A stretch of DNA of 64,000 nucleotides from Pseudomonadota bacterium (GCA_022572185.1 JACZWL010000008.1:16674-80673), one strand, 5' to 3'. Positions 43,190-51,530 are shown, counted from the stretch's first letter. The notes: a model not told the origin generated them from the letters alone. A program made the numbers and translations.

Positions 43190-44041
43190 ATGGATCGGTT
43201 CAATACACCGTGGCGTGTAACTGCCGCCGCAATATATACGGCACCGTCGGATTCGCGTGTCTATGGCACTCTCGACATTGATGTGACCGATGCAAAACGC
43301 TTCATGGACGAACAGCGTCGGGCCGGTGTGAAAATCACGATGGTCCACCTGACAACCGCAGTACTCGCTCGAGCAATCGCCTTCGACGTCCCGGAGCTCA
43401 ATTGTTTTATTCGACGAGGCAGGATTATCGGGCGCAGGCGGCTCAACGTAATGCTGCCGGTAATGCTCGATAGTCAGGCCGGTGTAAGTTCCGTTATTGT
43501 GAATGATGCGCACGCGAGGCCGGCAAGTGATCTGGCGCAGGACATACGTGAGCTTGCAAAAAAGAGTCGTGGTGGCACTGAATCGCAGGCCTCCAGGAAT
43601 AAATATTTGCTCAACAGCATTCCCTGGCCGTTCCGTCGCGCCGTGTTCAAATTTCTGAAGTGGCTGAGTATGGATCTCGGCATCGAACTGCCGCGGCTGG
43701 GACTGTCATCAGACAGCTTCGGATCATTCATTGTCTCCGATATCGGCAGTTTCGGCCTCACAACCGGTATGGCAGCGCTCTTCCCCGCTGCCAAAATTCC
43801 TGCCGTCATCATCATGGGCAAAATGGAACAGAAACCCGTCGTGCGCGATGGCGAAATTGTCATTCGGACCATTCTCCCCCTCACGGGCACCTTCGATCAT
43901 CGGATTGTCGACGGCATGCAGATCGGCAAGCTGGGCCGGGCGATCCATCGAAATTTCGCGCGCCCCGAATGGCTTGACGAGGTACCGGAAAAAGAGCTGG
44001 CGGGCTGCCTGTTCGAGTGCGGAAAAACCCGGGACAACTGA
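43190..44041 (+). CDS. Stand-alone 2-oxoacid dehydrogenase acyltransferase (E2) catalytic domain
   Basis: 283 residues from ATG 43190 (the frame is open further upstream to 42980 over repeat DNA). The fold is that of the CAT-like trimeric E2 catalytic domain: WRVTAAAIY, MVHLTTAVLARAIAF, and the active-site motif TFDHRIVDGMQ near the C-terminus (His and Asp of HRxxDG). There is no lipoyl domain, no E3-binding domain, and no E1 or E3 gene nearby, so it is not a normal dehydrogenase-complex E2. It could acylate a small molecule or protein using a CoA thioester. Function unknown. Confidence 0.75.
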   Translation: MDRFNTPWRVTAAAIYTAPSDSRVYGTLDIDVTDAKRFMDEQRRAGVKITMVHLTTAVLARAIAFDVPELNCFIRRGRIIGRRRLNVMLPVMLDSQAGVSSVIVNDAHARPASDLAQDIRELAKKSRGGTESQASRNKYLLNSIPWPFRRAVFKFLKWLSMDLGIELPRLGLSSDSFGSFIVSDIGSFGLTTGMAALFPAAKIPAVIIMGKMEQKPVVRDGEIVIRTILPLTGTFDHRIVDGMQIGKLGRAIHRNFARPEWLDEVPEKELAGCLFECGKTRDN

Positions 44042-44058
44042 GTCGTCAGGGCAGCGGC

Positions 44059-44775
44059 TCAGGCCGGTACCGCGCGCGCTACGGCCAGCACGCTGACTCT
44101 CTCCGCCCCGGCGGCCAATAGCGTCCCGGCAAGCTGGCGGCAGGTCTCACCCGTCGTTATGACGTCATCGACCACAAGTGGATGACGAAAATACAAGCTA
44201 CCGCGGACTGCAAACGCCGCCTTCATGTTGCGGCGGCGCTCGAGCGCGTCAAGTCCTGACTGGGGCTTCGTAAACCTTACCCGGCGGACATTGCCGATCA
44301 CTGGCAACCCGGATTTCCTGCGCAGCGGCCGACACAGTTCAGCAGCCTGATTGAACCCCCTGCGCGCGTGTCGCCTTGGGTGAAGCGGTACAGGTAGCAG
44401 GGCATCCACATCCGCGAATATTTCTTCGAGCAGGGGCAAAAAAAGCTTGCCGAAGGCGGGCGCATAGAAAAGCTGTCGCCGAAACTTCAGCGCTTTCAGC
44501 GCGCCGTCTACCGGGAATATGTAGAGAAGCGGCGCAAAGGCCTTCTCAAAAGGCGGTGGCCGCAGTTGACAGTCGGAACAATACGCGCCTGGCGGCAACG
44601 GCACAGCCAGTGGCTTCCCGCAACGCTCACAGGCAATACCCGTCCATGGCAGGTCGGATCTGCATGCCCCGCAAAAGTGGCCCTCCGCCAGGCTTAATCC
44701 ACAAATCACACAGCTGTGCGGCAAGAGAAGCCTCAATAAGCTGCTGACTGCAGCAATGACCGGTTGTCCTTTCAT
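44059..44775 (-). CDS. ComF family protein (phosphoribosyltransferase-like)
   Basis: 238 residues from ATG 44775. N-terminal zinc-finger cysteines (CVICGLSLAEGHFCGAC, then CERCGKP and CSDC) and a C-terminal PRTase domain with the PRPP loop LVVDDVITTGET. ComF/GntX proteins are linked to DNA uptake in competent species; the role elsewhere is uncertain. The neighbouring bioC on the opposite strand is a common pairing. An earlier in-frame start at 44799 exists. Type IV pili in this genome would fit natural competence. Confidence 0.88.
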   Translation of the reverse strand: MKGQPVIAAVSSLLRLLLPHSCVICGLSLAEGHFCGACRSDLPWTGIACERCGKPLAVPLPPGAYCSDCQLRPPPFEKAFAPLLYIFPVDGALKALKFRRQLFYAPAFGKLFLPLLEEIFADVDALLPVPLHPRRHARRGFNQAAELCRPLRRKSGLPVIGNVRRVRFTKPQSGLDALERRRNMKAAFAVRGSLYFRHPLVVDDVITTGETCRQLAGTLLAAGAERVSVLAVARAVPA

Positions 44776-44882
44776 GCCGGTACACTCGCATCGAACCACG
44801 GCGATGCGCAGCCGGCGTAAGTTCCCTGTCCGGGCACAAACAGCTGCTGTTACCCGTCCGGCCCAGACGGCAAAGAACGGTT

Positions 44883-45764
44883 ATGCTTGTTGCCGTAATG
44901 AACTCGCAGCCAGGCATGCTTAAATTCAGGGACTTACAGCGTCGCTTCGATCGCGCGGCAGCAGGTTTTGATCAGGCGGATTTCGTCCACCGAAAAACCG
45001 CAGACGGCCTTATGGACCGACTGGACCCGATGTTGATTGATGCAAAATGGATTCTGGACATCGGCGGTGCAACCGGATCAGCAGGCCGCCATCTTTGCCG
45101 GCGGTTCAAACGCAGCCGCGTTATCGTTCTTGACGCCTCGCACGAAATGCTGCAACAAGCCAGGAAGAAACAGACGTGGTTTTCACGCGTGTTCGGGCTG
45201 CAGGCCAACGCACTCGCTTTGCCCGTGCAAGCCGGCTCGGTTGATCTGGTTTTTTCGAACCTGCTTTTGCCCTGGATTGACGATGTGCGAGCCATGTTTA
45301 CCGAGGTCACGCGGGTGCTGCGCAAGGGCGGGCTTTTTGTCTTCTCTACACTTGCGGGGGATAGTTTGTCGGAGCTACGGGAAGCCTGGGCAACCGTCGA
45401 CAATGACCCGCACGTCAACCGCTTTGCAGACATGCACGATATCGGAGACGGTCTGGTTCACGCGGGCCTGCGTGACCCGGTGCTCGATACCGACTTCCTG
45501 AACGTGAGTTACAGGGACACGGCTTCGCTTTTTCGCGACCTGACTCTGATTGGGGCTCGAAACAGCCTTGCTGGCCGTGCAAAAACGCTGACGGGGAAGG
45601 GCCGCTTTCGCAATATGGACCGACAGCTCAGCAGCCGCTTCAGGGGGGGCTTGCTGGAGCTCAGACTGGAGATCGTCTATGGGCATGCCTGGGGCGGCGG
45701 CCCCCGACCGGCGGCCGGAGAATATCTTGTAGAAGCGGCACAGATCCAGAGGAGGCAGCGGTAA
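44883..45764 (+). CDS. bioC: Malonyl-ACP O-methyltransferase (BioC)
   Basis: SAM-dependent methyltransferase that masks malonyl-ACP to start biotin's pimelate arm. 293 residues (or 288 from ATG 44898; neither start has a strong ribosome-binding site). The N-terminus RRFDRAAAGFDQADFVHRKT (shortened: RRFDRAAAGFD) is BioC-like, motif I is ILDIGGATGSAGRHL, and NLLLPWIDD followed by RVLRKGGLFVFST fit class I methyltransferases. bioBFHD are not in this window, so the pathway must be completed elsewhere. Confidence 0.85.
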   Translation: MLVAVMNSQPGMLKFRDLQRRFDRAAAGFDQADFVHRKTADGLMDRLDPMLIDAKWILDIGGATGSAGRHLCRRFKRSRVIVLDASHEMLQQARKKQTWFSRVFGLQANALALPVQAGSVDLVFSNLLLPWIDDVRAMFTEVTRVLRKGGLFVFSTLAGDSLSELREAWATVDNDPHVNRFADMHDIGDGLVHAGLRDPVLDTDFLNVSYRDTASLFRDLTLIGARNSLAGRAKTLTGKGRFRNMDRQLSSRFRGGLLELRLEIVYGHAWGGGPRPAAGEYLVEAAQIQRRQR

Positions 45765-45878
45765 AGGTCCGATCCGCGAATCGGCCTCCCGGACTGCTTC
45801 CCTGAATCACAATCCCCGGTTACGATATGCGTCCGCTCAAGCGCGTATACAAGAAGCATCCGGGCTTGTCGCGCACGG

Positions 45879-46799
45879 GTGAATAACGAGGGCAGGCAAC
45901 TGAACATCAGCATTGTACAAACTGTCGCCGATTGGCGAGATTATTACGAACTGACGAAACCGCGCGTCGTAATGCTGATCGTATTTACGGCCGTTGTCGG
46001 CATGTTTCTGGCCGTACCGGACTGGCCGGGGGTCAACGCTTTGCTCTTCGGTACGGTTGGCATCGGTATGGCCGCATCTTCGGCTGCGGTAGTCAATCAT
46101 GTGCTGGATGCCCGGATCGATGCTCAAATGTCCAGAACGGAAGCGCGGCCTTTGCCACAGGGCAGACTGTCGGAATTCCAGGCTCTCACATTTGCTACAG
46201 CTCTGTGTGTGATCTCAATGTTGATGCTGTGGTTTCTGGTTAACCCGCTCACCGCAGTTTTGACGTTCGCGTCTCTGATTGGCTATGCCATTATCTATAC
46301 CGTTTATCTGAAGCGTGCGACACCGCAAAACATCGTTGTCGGCGGCGCCGCTGGCGCCGCACCACCGGTTCTCGGCTGGACGGCAGTGACCGGCGCAATT
46401 CACGGCGATGCTTTGCTGTTATTCCTTATTATCTTTGTTTGGACGCCACCTCACTTCTGGGCACTCGCAATCGCCAAAAAAGACGAATACGCCAAAGTCG
46501 GCATTCCAATGCTGCCGGTAACACATGGTAACGATCTTACACGCCTGTTCATTTTGCTTTACACAATCCTGCTCGTATTCATCACTGTTTTACCGTACTC
46601 GTCAGGCATGAGCGGATTGATTTATCTTGTTACTGCCATCACGCTCAGCGTAACGTTCGTGTCTTATGCCGTCCGCCTCAGGAAAGACACCGGTATCGAG
46701 CTGCCGATGCGGGTTTTCCGTTACTCGATTGATTACCTGATGATTCTTTTCGCAGCACTCCTCATCGATCACTATTTTATGATTCGCGTCGATTTCTGA
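45879..46799 (+). CDS. cyoE: Protoheme IX farnesyltransferase
   Basis: Integral membrane enzyme that converts haem B to haem O for terminal oxidases. 306 residues, UbiA superfamily. Motifs: YYELTKPRVVMLIVFTA at helix 1, NHVLDARIDAQMSRT (first Asp-rich motif), FVWTPPHFWALAI and KKDEYAKVGIPMLP (second). Starts at GTG 45879; no oxidase gene adjoins. A GTTGAAAAA repeat follows the stop. Confidence 0.94.
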   Translation: MNNEGRQLNISIVQTVADWRDYYELTKPRVVMLIVFTAVVGMFLAVPDWPGVNALLFGTVGIGMAASSAAVVNHVLDARIDAQMSRTEARPLPQGRLSEFQALTFATALCVISMLMLWFLVNPLTAVLTFASLIGYAIIYTVYLKRATPQNIVVGGAAGAAPPVLGWTAVTGAIHGDALLLFLIIFVWTPPHFWALAIAKKDEYAKVGIPMLPVTHGNDLTRLFILLYTILLVFITVLPYSSGMSGLIYLVTAITLSVTFVSYAVRLRKDTGIELPMRVFRYSIDYLMILFAALLIDHYFMIRVDF

Positions 46800-46937
46800 C
46801 AGGATGTTGAAAAACTCTGTTTTTCGGCGGCCTGCTGGCGCAATTAATCTATCCGCTCGACCAGGTCTCATAATCGCTACGTTGTTCTTGTGAAATAGCA
46901 AACGGCTTATACACTCGGGCCTTGCCCGAGTGAGCCC
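46800..46937. other. Spacer before the ECF sigma gene
   Basis: 138 bp with GTTGAAAAACTCTGTTTTTC, a partial stem matching the third hairpin of the tesA-fadD spacer. It must hold the promoter of the sigma factor operon. Confidence 0.4.
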
Positions 46938-47480
46938 ATGGATATTTCTGACCATAATCGTAATGCAATCTTCGAGCGTCTTCTGCGGCCGTATCTCGAG
47001 CGCCTGTACCGGCTCGCCTACCGTTTAACGGGCAGCAAGGCGGAGGCCGAAGACCTTTTTCAGGACGTGCTGGTGAAGCTTTTCGGCAAGCTCGAGGACC
47101 TCGCAGCAATCGAAGAACCCGGCTCATGGACAAGCCGCGTCATGTTCCACCATTTCATCGATAACCGGCGGCGCTTTGCCCGCCAGCGGCTCCTCAGCGT
47201 TGACGAAAGTCAGCTGCCGCAGAAGAGCATTGAGTCCCTGCCTGGCGTGGACGATCCGGAGCAGGATGCAGAGCGTCTGGATGACATAATCCGGCTTGGC
47301 AAAGCACTTGCCGAACTCAGTGACGACCACCGCCTGGTCGTGCTCCTGCACGACACCGAGGGCTATAAATTGACAGAAATTCAGGCTATTACGGGTGATC
47401 CCGTCGGTACGCTCAAGTCCCGGCTACACCGGGCGCGGGCGCGGCTCAGGGCACTGCTGTCAGCCGGTGCAACCTTTTGA
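46938..47480 (+). CDS. ECF-family RNA polymerase sigma factor (RpoE-like)
   Basis: 180 residues. Sigma region 2 is YRLAYRLTGSKAEAEDLFQDVLVKLFGK (key part YRLTGSKAEAEDLFQDV, about 30-46) and region 4 lies at about 125-170 with AELSDDHRLVVLLHDTEG, PVGTLKSRLHRARARLR. There is no region 1.1 or 3, as in group IV factors. The next gene is its presumed zinc-finger anti-sigma factor, and both lie upstream of the acidic protein and barrel genes. Start ATG at 46938. Confidence 0.93.
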   Translation: MDISDHNRNAIFERLLRPYLERLYRLAYRLTGSKAEAEDLFQDVLVKLFGKLEDLAAIEEPGSWTSRVMFHHFIDNRRRFARQRLLSVDESQLPQKSIESLPGVDDPEQDAERLDDIIRLGKALAELSDDHRLVVLLHDTEGYKLTEIQAITGDPVGTLKSRLHRARARLRALLSAGATF

Positions 47481-47515
47481 AGTGCTAATGCGTGTAATGG
47501 GTAAGCAGGAAGAAA

Positions 47516-48154
47516 ATGATGCTTTGTAAGCAATTAAACGAAAAGCTCGATGACTACATGGACGGCACTCTCGATGAGACAGAGATGGCTGTGTTGCAAA
47601 GCCATGCCGAGTCCTGCGAATCCTGCCAGCAAACGCTCAAGAGCGCGCAACGCCTGCGTAAGCTTTTGCAGGACTGTCCCGTGCCCATGCCCGACGCTGC
47701 ATATTTTGACCGGGCGCTTGCGCAAGCAACTCGGGTCAGTACCAGCCACCAGCGCAATCGCTGGATCATGACCGGTTTTGGCGGCGCGCTTGCTGCCGGT
47801 CTGATTGCCTGGATTATCGGCGGCGTGTTGCTGAAGACACCGGACCTCCCTGACTCCGATGCATCAATACCTGGTGTTGTGATAGCACTCGAAGTGCCGT
47901 ACACCGTAAACCTCGTATTCTCGTCAGCGACCGAACTCGATGGCGCAGTGCTGACTGTCAGTCTTCCACCGGGGGTCGAAATTGAGGGATTTGCCGGACA
48001 ACGGGAAATCACCTGGATAACCAGCCTCAAGGCCGGCAAGAACATTTTGCCGTTAACGTTGATTGCAACCACAGCACACGGCGGAGAGTTGCTGGCCAGG
48101 CTTGAACATGACAATCGTGATCGAACCTTTCGAATTCGCGTGACCGTAACTTAA
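47516..48154 (+). CDS. Membrane anti-sigma factor with zinc-finger N-domain
   Basis: 212 residues. The cytosolic N-terminal zf-HC2/ZAS motif is HAESCESC (HX3CX2C, about 30-37) with an upstream Cys (MLCKQLNEKLDDYMDGTL). One membrane helix at about 83-105, then a periplasmic beta-rich domain resembling a carbohydrate/adhesion fold (VNLVFSSATELDGAVLTVSL). It starts at ATG 47516 behind AGGAAG; an adjacent ATG at 47519 is equal. It is expected to hold the ECF factor inactive until an envelope signal triggers release. Confidence 0.85.
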   Translation: MMLCKQLNEKLDDYMDGTLDETEMAVLQSHAESCESCQQTLKSAQRLRKLLQDCPVPMPDAAYFDRALAQATRVSTSHQRNRWIMTGFGGALAAGLIAWIIGGVLLKTPDLPDSDASIPGVVIALEVPYTVNLVFSSATELDGAVLTVSLPPGVEIEGFAGQREITWITSLKAGKNILPLTLIATTAHGGELLARLEHDNRDRTFRIRVTVT

Positions 48155-48203
48155 GGAGCTTCAGGCCGTTGGGCAGCCTGCAAGTATCGAATGGAGCAGT
48201 GTG

Positions 48204-48680
48204 ATGAAAAGTTTGAAATTATTGATAGCAAGCATGGTGCTTACCTGCTTTACGTTATTCCCGGTAGCGTCGCTTGCGGACGACGACCTTGATGTGACGA
48301 TGGAGATCCTGGACAACCTCGCTCAACTCGAGGGTGTTGTTCTCCAGATGCCTGGCCCGGACGGCAATGACAAGGGTGGCGATGGCGGCGACGACGAAGG
48401 CGATGATCACGAAGACGATGGCAGTGATGATCACGAAGGTCAGGAAGACGGCTTCCATGACGGTGACGATGACACCGAGTCCGGTGAAGACGAGGACGAC
48501 TTTGGTGACGGATCTGCCGACGATGAAGAAGACGGCTTCGAGCACGACGACGAAGGCGACACTGACGATGATCTGGAACCGGGTGAGAACGATGACGAAG
48601 GCGACGATGTCGATACCGATGAGTTCGATGACGAAGAGCATGATGGTGAGGAAGGCGGAGACGACATAACCGACGTTTAG
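48204..48680 (+). CDS. Secreted, extremely acidic Asp/Glu/Gly-rich protein
   Basis: 158 residues (159 from GTG 48201). A clear signal peptide (MKSLKLLIASMVLTCF... to VASLA, cleavage near residue 26) precedes a short ordered segment (DLDVTMEILDNLAQLEG) and then a low-complexity tail of Asp, Glu and Gly with a few His, Thr and Ser. The mature protein is almost all acidic and surely disordered; many DDxxD/DxDDD stretches suggest calcium or other cation binding. No family recognised. It sits between the anti-sigma and barrel genes and could be cargo of the latter. Confidence 0.8.
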   Translation: MKSLKLLIASMVLTCFTLFPVASLADDDLDVTMEILDNLAQLEGVVLQMPGPDGNDKGGDGGDDEGDDHEDDGSDDHEGQEDGFHDGDDDTESGEDEDDFGDGSADDEEDGFEHDDEGDTDDDLEPGENDDEGDDVDTDEFDDEEHDGEEGGDDITDV

Positions 48681-48890
48681 GGAATTGCCGGATAATTCTC
48701 GCGGCCGCGGTTTATGCGCCGGAATGCCGATTTTCGGAGGGCAATCCGGCCATAAGTCAAATTCCCCCGCTTATGAGCCAATTTGGGGGGGATTTGTTTG
48801 CGCCACGTCATAGTTTTGCAGGTCCCAACATCGTTAAGCTGTGACTGTGGCCCGGACATCCTGGCGACTTGGGCAGACAGGAGATCGGCT
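48681..48890. other. Spacer between acidic protein and TPR-barrel gene
   Basis: Contains AAATTCCCCC paired with GGGGGGGATTT (about 48758-48793), a hairpin with a 16-nt loop, then the AGGAG ribosome-binding site at 48879-48883. A separate promoter for the barrel gene may lie here. Confidence 0.5.
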
Positions 48891-50513
48891 ATTCAGGCTT
48901 TTATTCACAAGATACGCCATACCGCGGTGGCTGTTGCTGGCCTTATCGCGGCTTTCCTTTGCCTCGTTCAGCCGAGCGGCGCCCTGGCCGCAAACGCAAT
49001 CGATATGTTTGCAGATGGCAACCGGCTCTTTCGCGATGATCTTTACTGGGCGGCGCTTCTAAGATATCAGCAGGCGGGCGAAGCGGGTATGAATACGCCG
49101 CTGCTTCATTACAACACCGGCATCGCGCACTATCGCGCGCAGCAGCACATCCGCGCCCGCGAATCACTGCTTAAGGCCGCCCGCGAACCCCGGCTGCGGG
49201 CGATCGCGCATTACAACCTGGGTCTGAATAGTTATGCAGCCGATGATATCGATGACGCGCTGCACTGGCTTCGCATGGCGCGGAACCAGCAAAGCAATAA
49301 GAAAATAAGCGAGCTCGCAGTGCTCGCGATCACCCGTTTGCAACGCACAGCCAGCGAGGCCGATCCTGTCATGCTTCGCGCAGCGGCCAGAAAGGAACCA
49401 AGAGACTTATTCGATCTTGATGTTCGGGCTCGGGTCAGTCTCGGCAACGACTCTAACGTCTTTCGCTCGCCGTCAGAGAGTTATGTCGATCTGTCCGATC
49501 CGAATATGCCGACTGTAAATCCGGTTGTGCAATCGGGCATGTTCACTCCTTACGATTTCTGGGCGAAGTACTCTATCAACAGCCTGAAGAACGAATTGTT
49601 TTACGGAGCCTATCGTTTTTCCGGGCGCTTGTATCAGGATACGGTTCTGGGCAACGCCGACGAGTACAGCCACGAGTTCAGGTTCGGTAATGAGTATCAC
49701 CGCCGGGAACAATCGCGGGAACGTAAGATATTCAGCGCGTTCGCAATTGCACAACACCATGATACCTACTATGACCCTGACGACGGATCGGAGCGTGTGG
49801 CCGGTGGGCAGAACATATCGGGTCGTATGTCGTATCTCCGTTATGGGCCGGAGCTTTGGTTTCGTCAGTCGTACGAAAGATTTTCATTCGGTGGACGCAT
49901 GAAAGCGCAGCTCTGGAACTACGAAGACGTCGAGACCGTTCCTGAATACGATCACGAATACATACTGGTGGGCTTGAACGCCCAGTACCGGTTTACGAAA
50001 TCTTCATTGCTGCGCCTCACCGCAGACGCCTACTCGCGCCGTTTCGGCGATCGGCCATCTTTTGAACTCGACGGCAGGCAGCTACTCGGCAACCCGCCAA
50101 TCGAATACGAATACCTGCAACTCGGCCTGACGGCCAGACAGCGAATCGGTGACAGGTTCTGGTTTGGCTTCAACTATGTCCGGACAGAGCGTGAAGACAC
50201 TTACCTCGGCTATAACAACTACACGCGAGATACCTACCAGGTGGATGTCAACTGGCGGCCTGGCAGAAAGTTCAGGCTGGAAGCCAGCGCGTATTATCGT
50301 GTCTATGATTTCGAAAACGCGTTCGCCTTTCACAATCCCGCCGCCGGGCGCAAAACGCTTGAGTCCGTAAACGGCAGCCTGGTCGCGAGTTACGGGATGG
50401 CCTGGGATTTGACGCTGGTGGCACAGTATCACTACAGACAGGTCGACTCCAACGACACGCGCATCGCCTACGATCGCAGCCAGTACGTAATCGGGCTCAC
50501 GTGGCAACACTGA
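48891..50513 (+). CDS. TPR plus beta-barrel outer-membrane protein (Slam-like layout)
   Basis: About 540 residues from a proposed AUU start at 48891. The frame is open to a TTG at 48783, but AGGAG lies 7 nt before the ATT and the resulting N-terminus (IQAFIHKIRHTAVAVAGLIA, about 20 residues) makes a clean basic-hydrophobic signal peptide cut after GALA. Residues about 30-160 contain TPR-like helix pairs (YWAALLRYQQAG, AIAHYNLGLNSYA). The C-terminal about 350 residues alternate in strand pattern with aromatic ends and a terminal VIGLTWQH, as expected for an outer-membrane barrel. The layout, helical TPR then barrel, is that of Slam-type exporters, but no homology can be proven by eye. Confidence 0.75.
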   Translation: MQAFIHKIRHTAVAVAGLIAAFLCLVQPSGALAANAIDMFADGNRLFRDDLYWAALLRYQQAGEAGMNTPLLHYNTGIAHYRAQQHIRARESLLKAAREPRLRAIAHYNLGLNSYAADDIDDALHWLRMARNQQSNKKISELAVLAITRLQRTASEADPVMLRAAARKEPRDLFDLDVRARVSLGNDSNVFRSPSESYVDLSDPNMPTVNPVVQSGMFTPYDFWAKYSINSLKNELFYGAYRFSGRLYQDTVLGNADEYSHEFRFGNEYHRREQSRERKIFSAFAIAQHHDTYYDPDDGSERVAGGQNISGRMSYLRYGPELWFRQSYERFSFGGRMKAQLWNYEDVETVPEYDHEYILVGLNAQYRFTKSSLLRLTADAYSRRFGDRPSFELDGRQLLGNPPIEYEYLQLGLTARQRIGDRFWFGFNYVRTEREDTYLGYNNYTRDTYQVDVNWRPGRKFRLEASAYYRVYDFENAFAFHNPAAGRKTLESVNGSLVASYGMAWDLTLVAQYHYRQVDSNDTRIAYDRSQYVIGLTWQH

Positions 50514-50525
50514 GAAAGGGTTGAA

Positions 50526-50756
50526 CCCACTGCTGTCCCATAAACCGGGTACAACGATCAAGGACATGGGTTGGCAGCCTTCAGTTTGAGACCGTGGCCC
50601 GCAGGGATGCGGGCCCCGAGCCTACATGGACGTACTTGCGGCGTGTCTCAAAGTGAAGGCTGCCAGGTCATGTCCGTAATGATTCATCCCATCGGAACCC
50701 CTCGCTACGACTGCGATCCAGTCAATGATGCAATCTCTATATGGGACAGCAGTGGG
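50526..50756. mobile_element. Nested inverted-repeat element, copy B (MITE-like)
   Basis: 231 bp with TIRs CCCACTGCTGTCCCATA (50526-50542) and complement (50740-50756), flanked by near-identical direct repeats GGGTTGAACC (50518-50527) and GGGTTGGACC (50754-50763). Arms at 50562-50591 and 50646-50675 pair at 26 of 30 positions; the 54-nt core (50592-50645) is identical to copies A and C but inverted. It lies 12 nt past the barrel gene stop. Confidence 0.85.
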
Positions 50757-50874
50757 TTGGACCACATTTTTTCCTGGTGCTGGACACCATTTCACTTCTG
50801 CTGCGGCGCCTGGACAAAATCTGTACAGTAGCGACGCATGAGACGCCGACTGATCTGAGTCCACCGGGCTATCG
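50757..50874. other. Spacer upstream of the small barrel protein
   Basis: 118 bp with no repeat; must contain the promoter of the next gene. Nothing distinctive. Confidence 0.35.
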
Positions 50875-51507
50875 ATGAATAATATAGAAACCATATTTGC
50901 CTGTGTGGTGCTGCTTGCGGCCACCGCCGCTGACGCACAGACAGACACATCTCGATTCGAATTGACGCCGTTTGCCGGATTTACTTTCGGCGGCGAGTTC
51001 GAGGACATGACAAGCGGCGATTCGCTGAAGCTGGATGACGGCGCCAGTTTCGGGCTGATTCTGGATATTCGGGAATCAGCGAATACCCAGTGGGAGATTC
51101 TATATTCCCGACAGGCGACACAGGCCGATACGACGGGACTGCTGACCGGCGGTGCATCTTTCGACCTCGATGTTCACTACATTCATTTTGGTGGCACCTA
51201 TCTGGGAGAAGGTAATCGCGCCCGTCCGTTTTTGGCCGCCACGATTGGCGCGACGCATTTCGAGCCGGGTCTGGCTGACTTTGACAGCGAGACCTTTTTT
51301 TCGTTTTCAATCGGTGCAGGCTTTCACCTTCGGCCGAACGACAGACTCGGAATCCGGCTTGAGGCGAGGGCCTACGGTACGGTTTTGGAATCTGACACCG
51401 ATTTATTCTGTCGAACCGGCCCTGGCGAAAACATCTGTGTAATTCACACCGAAGGCACTATCCTTTGGCAGCTCGAAACCCTGGCGGGTTTCGTTTTTCG
51501 ATTTTAG
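50875..51507 (+). CDS. Small outer-membrane beta-barrel protein
   Basis: 210 residues. Signal peptide ending TAADAQ (about residue 22), then alternating strands with glycine/aromatic patterns (FELTPFAGFTFGGEF, FDLDVHYIHFGGTYL, FRLEARAYG-like) and a terminal ETLAGFVFRF, the C-terminal Phe expected by the BAM machinery. It resembles OmpW/OmpA-barrel-like porins of about 8 strands. A pair CRTGPGENIC lies in a predicted loop. No function assigned. It follows element B and may be unrelated to the TPR-barrel gene. Confidence 0.75.
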   Translation: MNNIETIFACVVLLAATAADAQTDTSRFELTPFAGFTFGGEFEDMTSGDSLKLDDGASFGLILDIRESANTQWEILYSRQATQADTTGLLTGGASFDLDVHYIHFGGTYLGEGNRARPFLAATIGATHFEPGLADFDSETFFSFSIGAGFHLRPNDRLGIRLEARAYGTVLESDTDLFCRTGPGENICVIHTEGTILWQLETLAGFVFRF

Positions 51508-51530
51508 TGATCCAACAAGGTCATATTGAT
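51505..51530. repeat. R2 repeat upstream of uvrD
   Basis: TAGTGATCCAACAAGGTCAT (51505-51524) continues as an R2 arm; it begins at the stop codon of the barrel gene. A half copy in inverse orientation lies at 53859-53874 past uvrD. Confidence 0.7.

Noticed and set aside
48255..48641. Minus-strand ORF antisense to the acidic protein
   Set aside because: It is open only because GAC/GAT/GAA/GAG codons read as Val/Ile/Phe/Leu on the reverse strand; no start signal.
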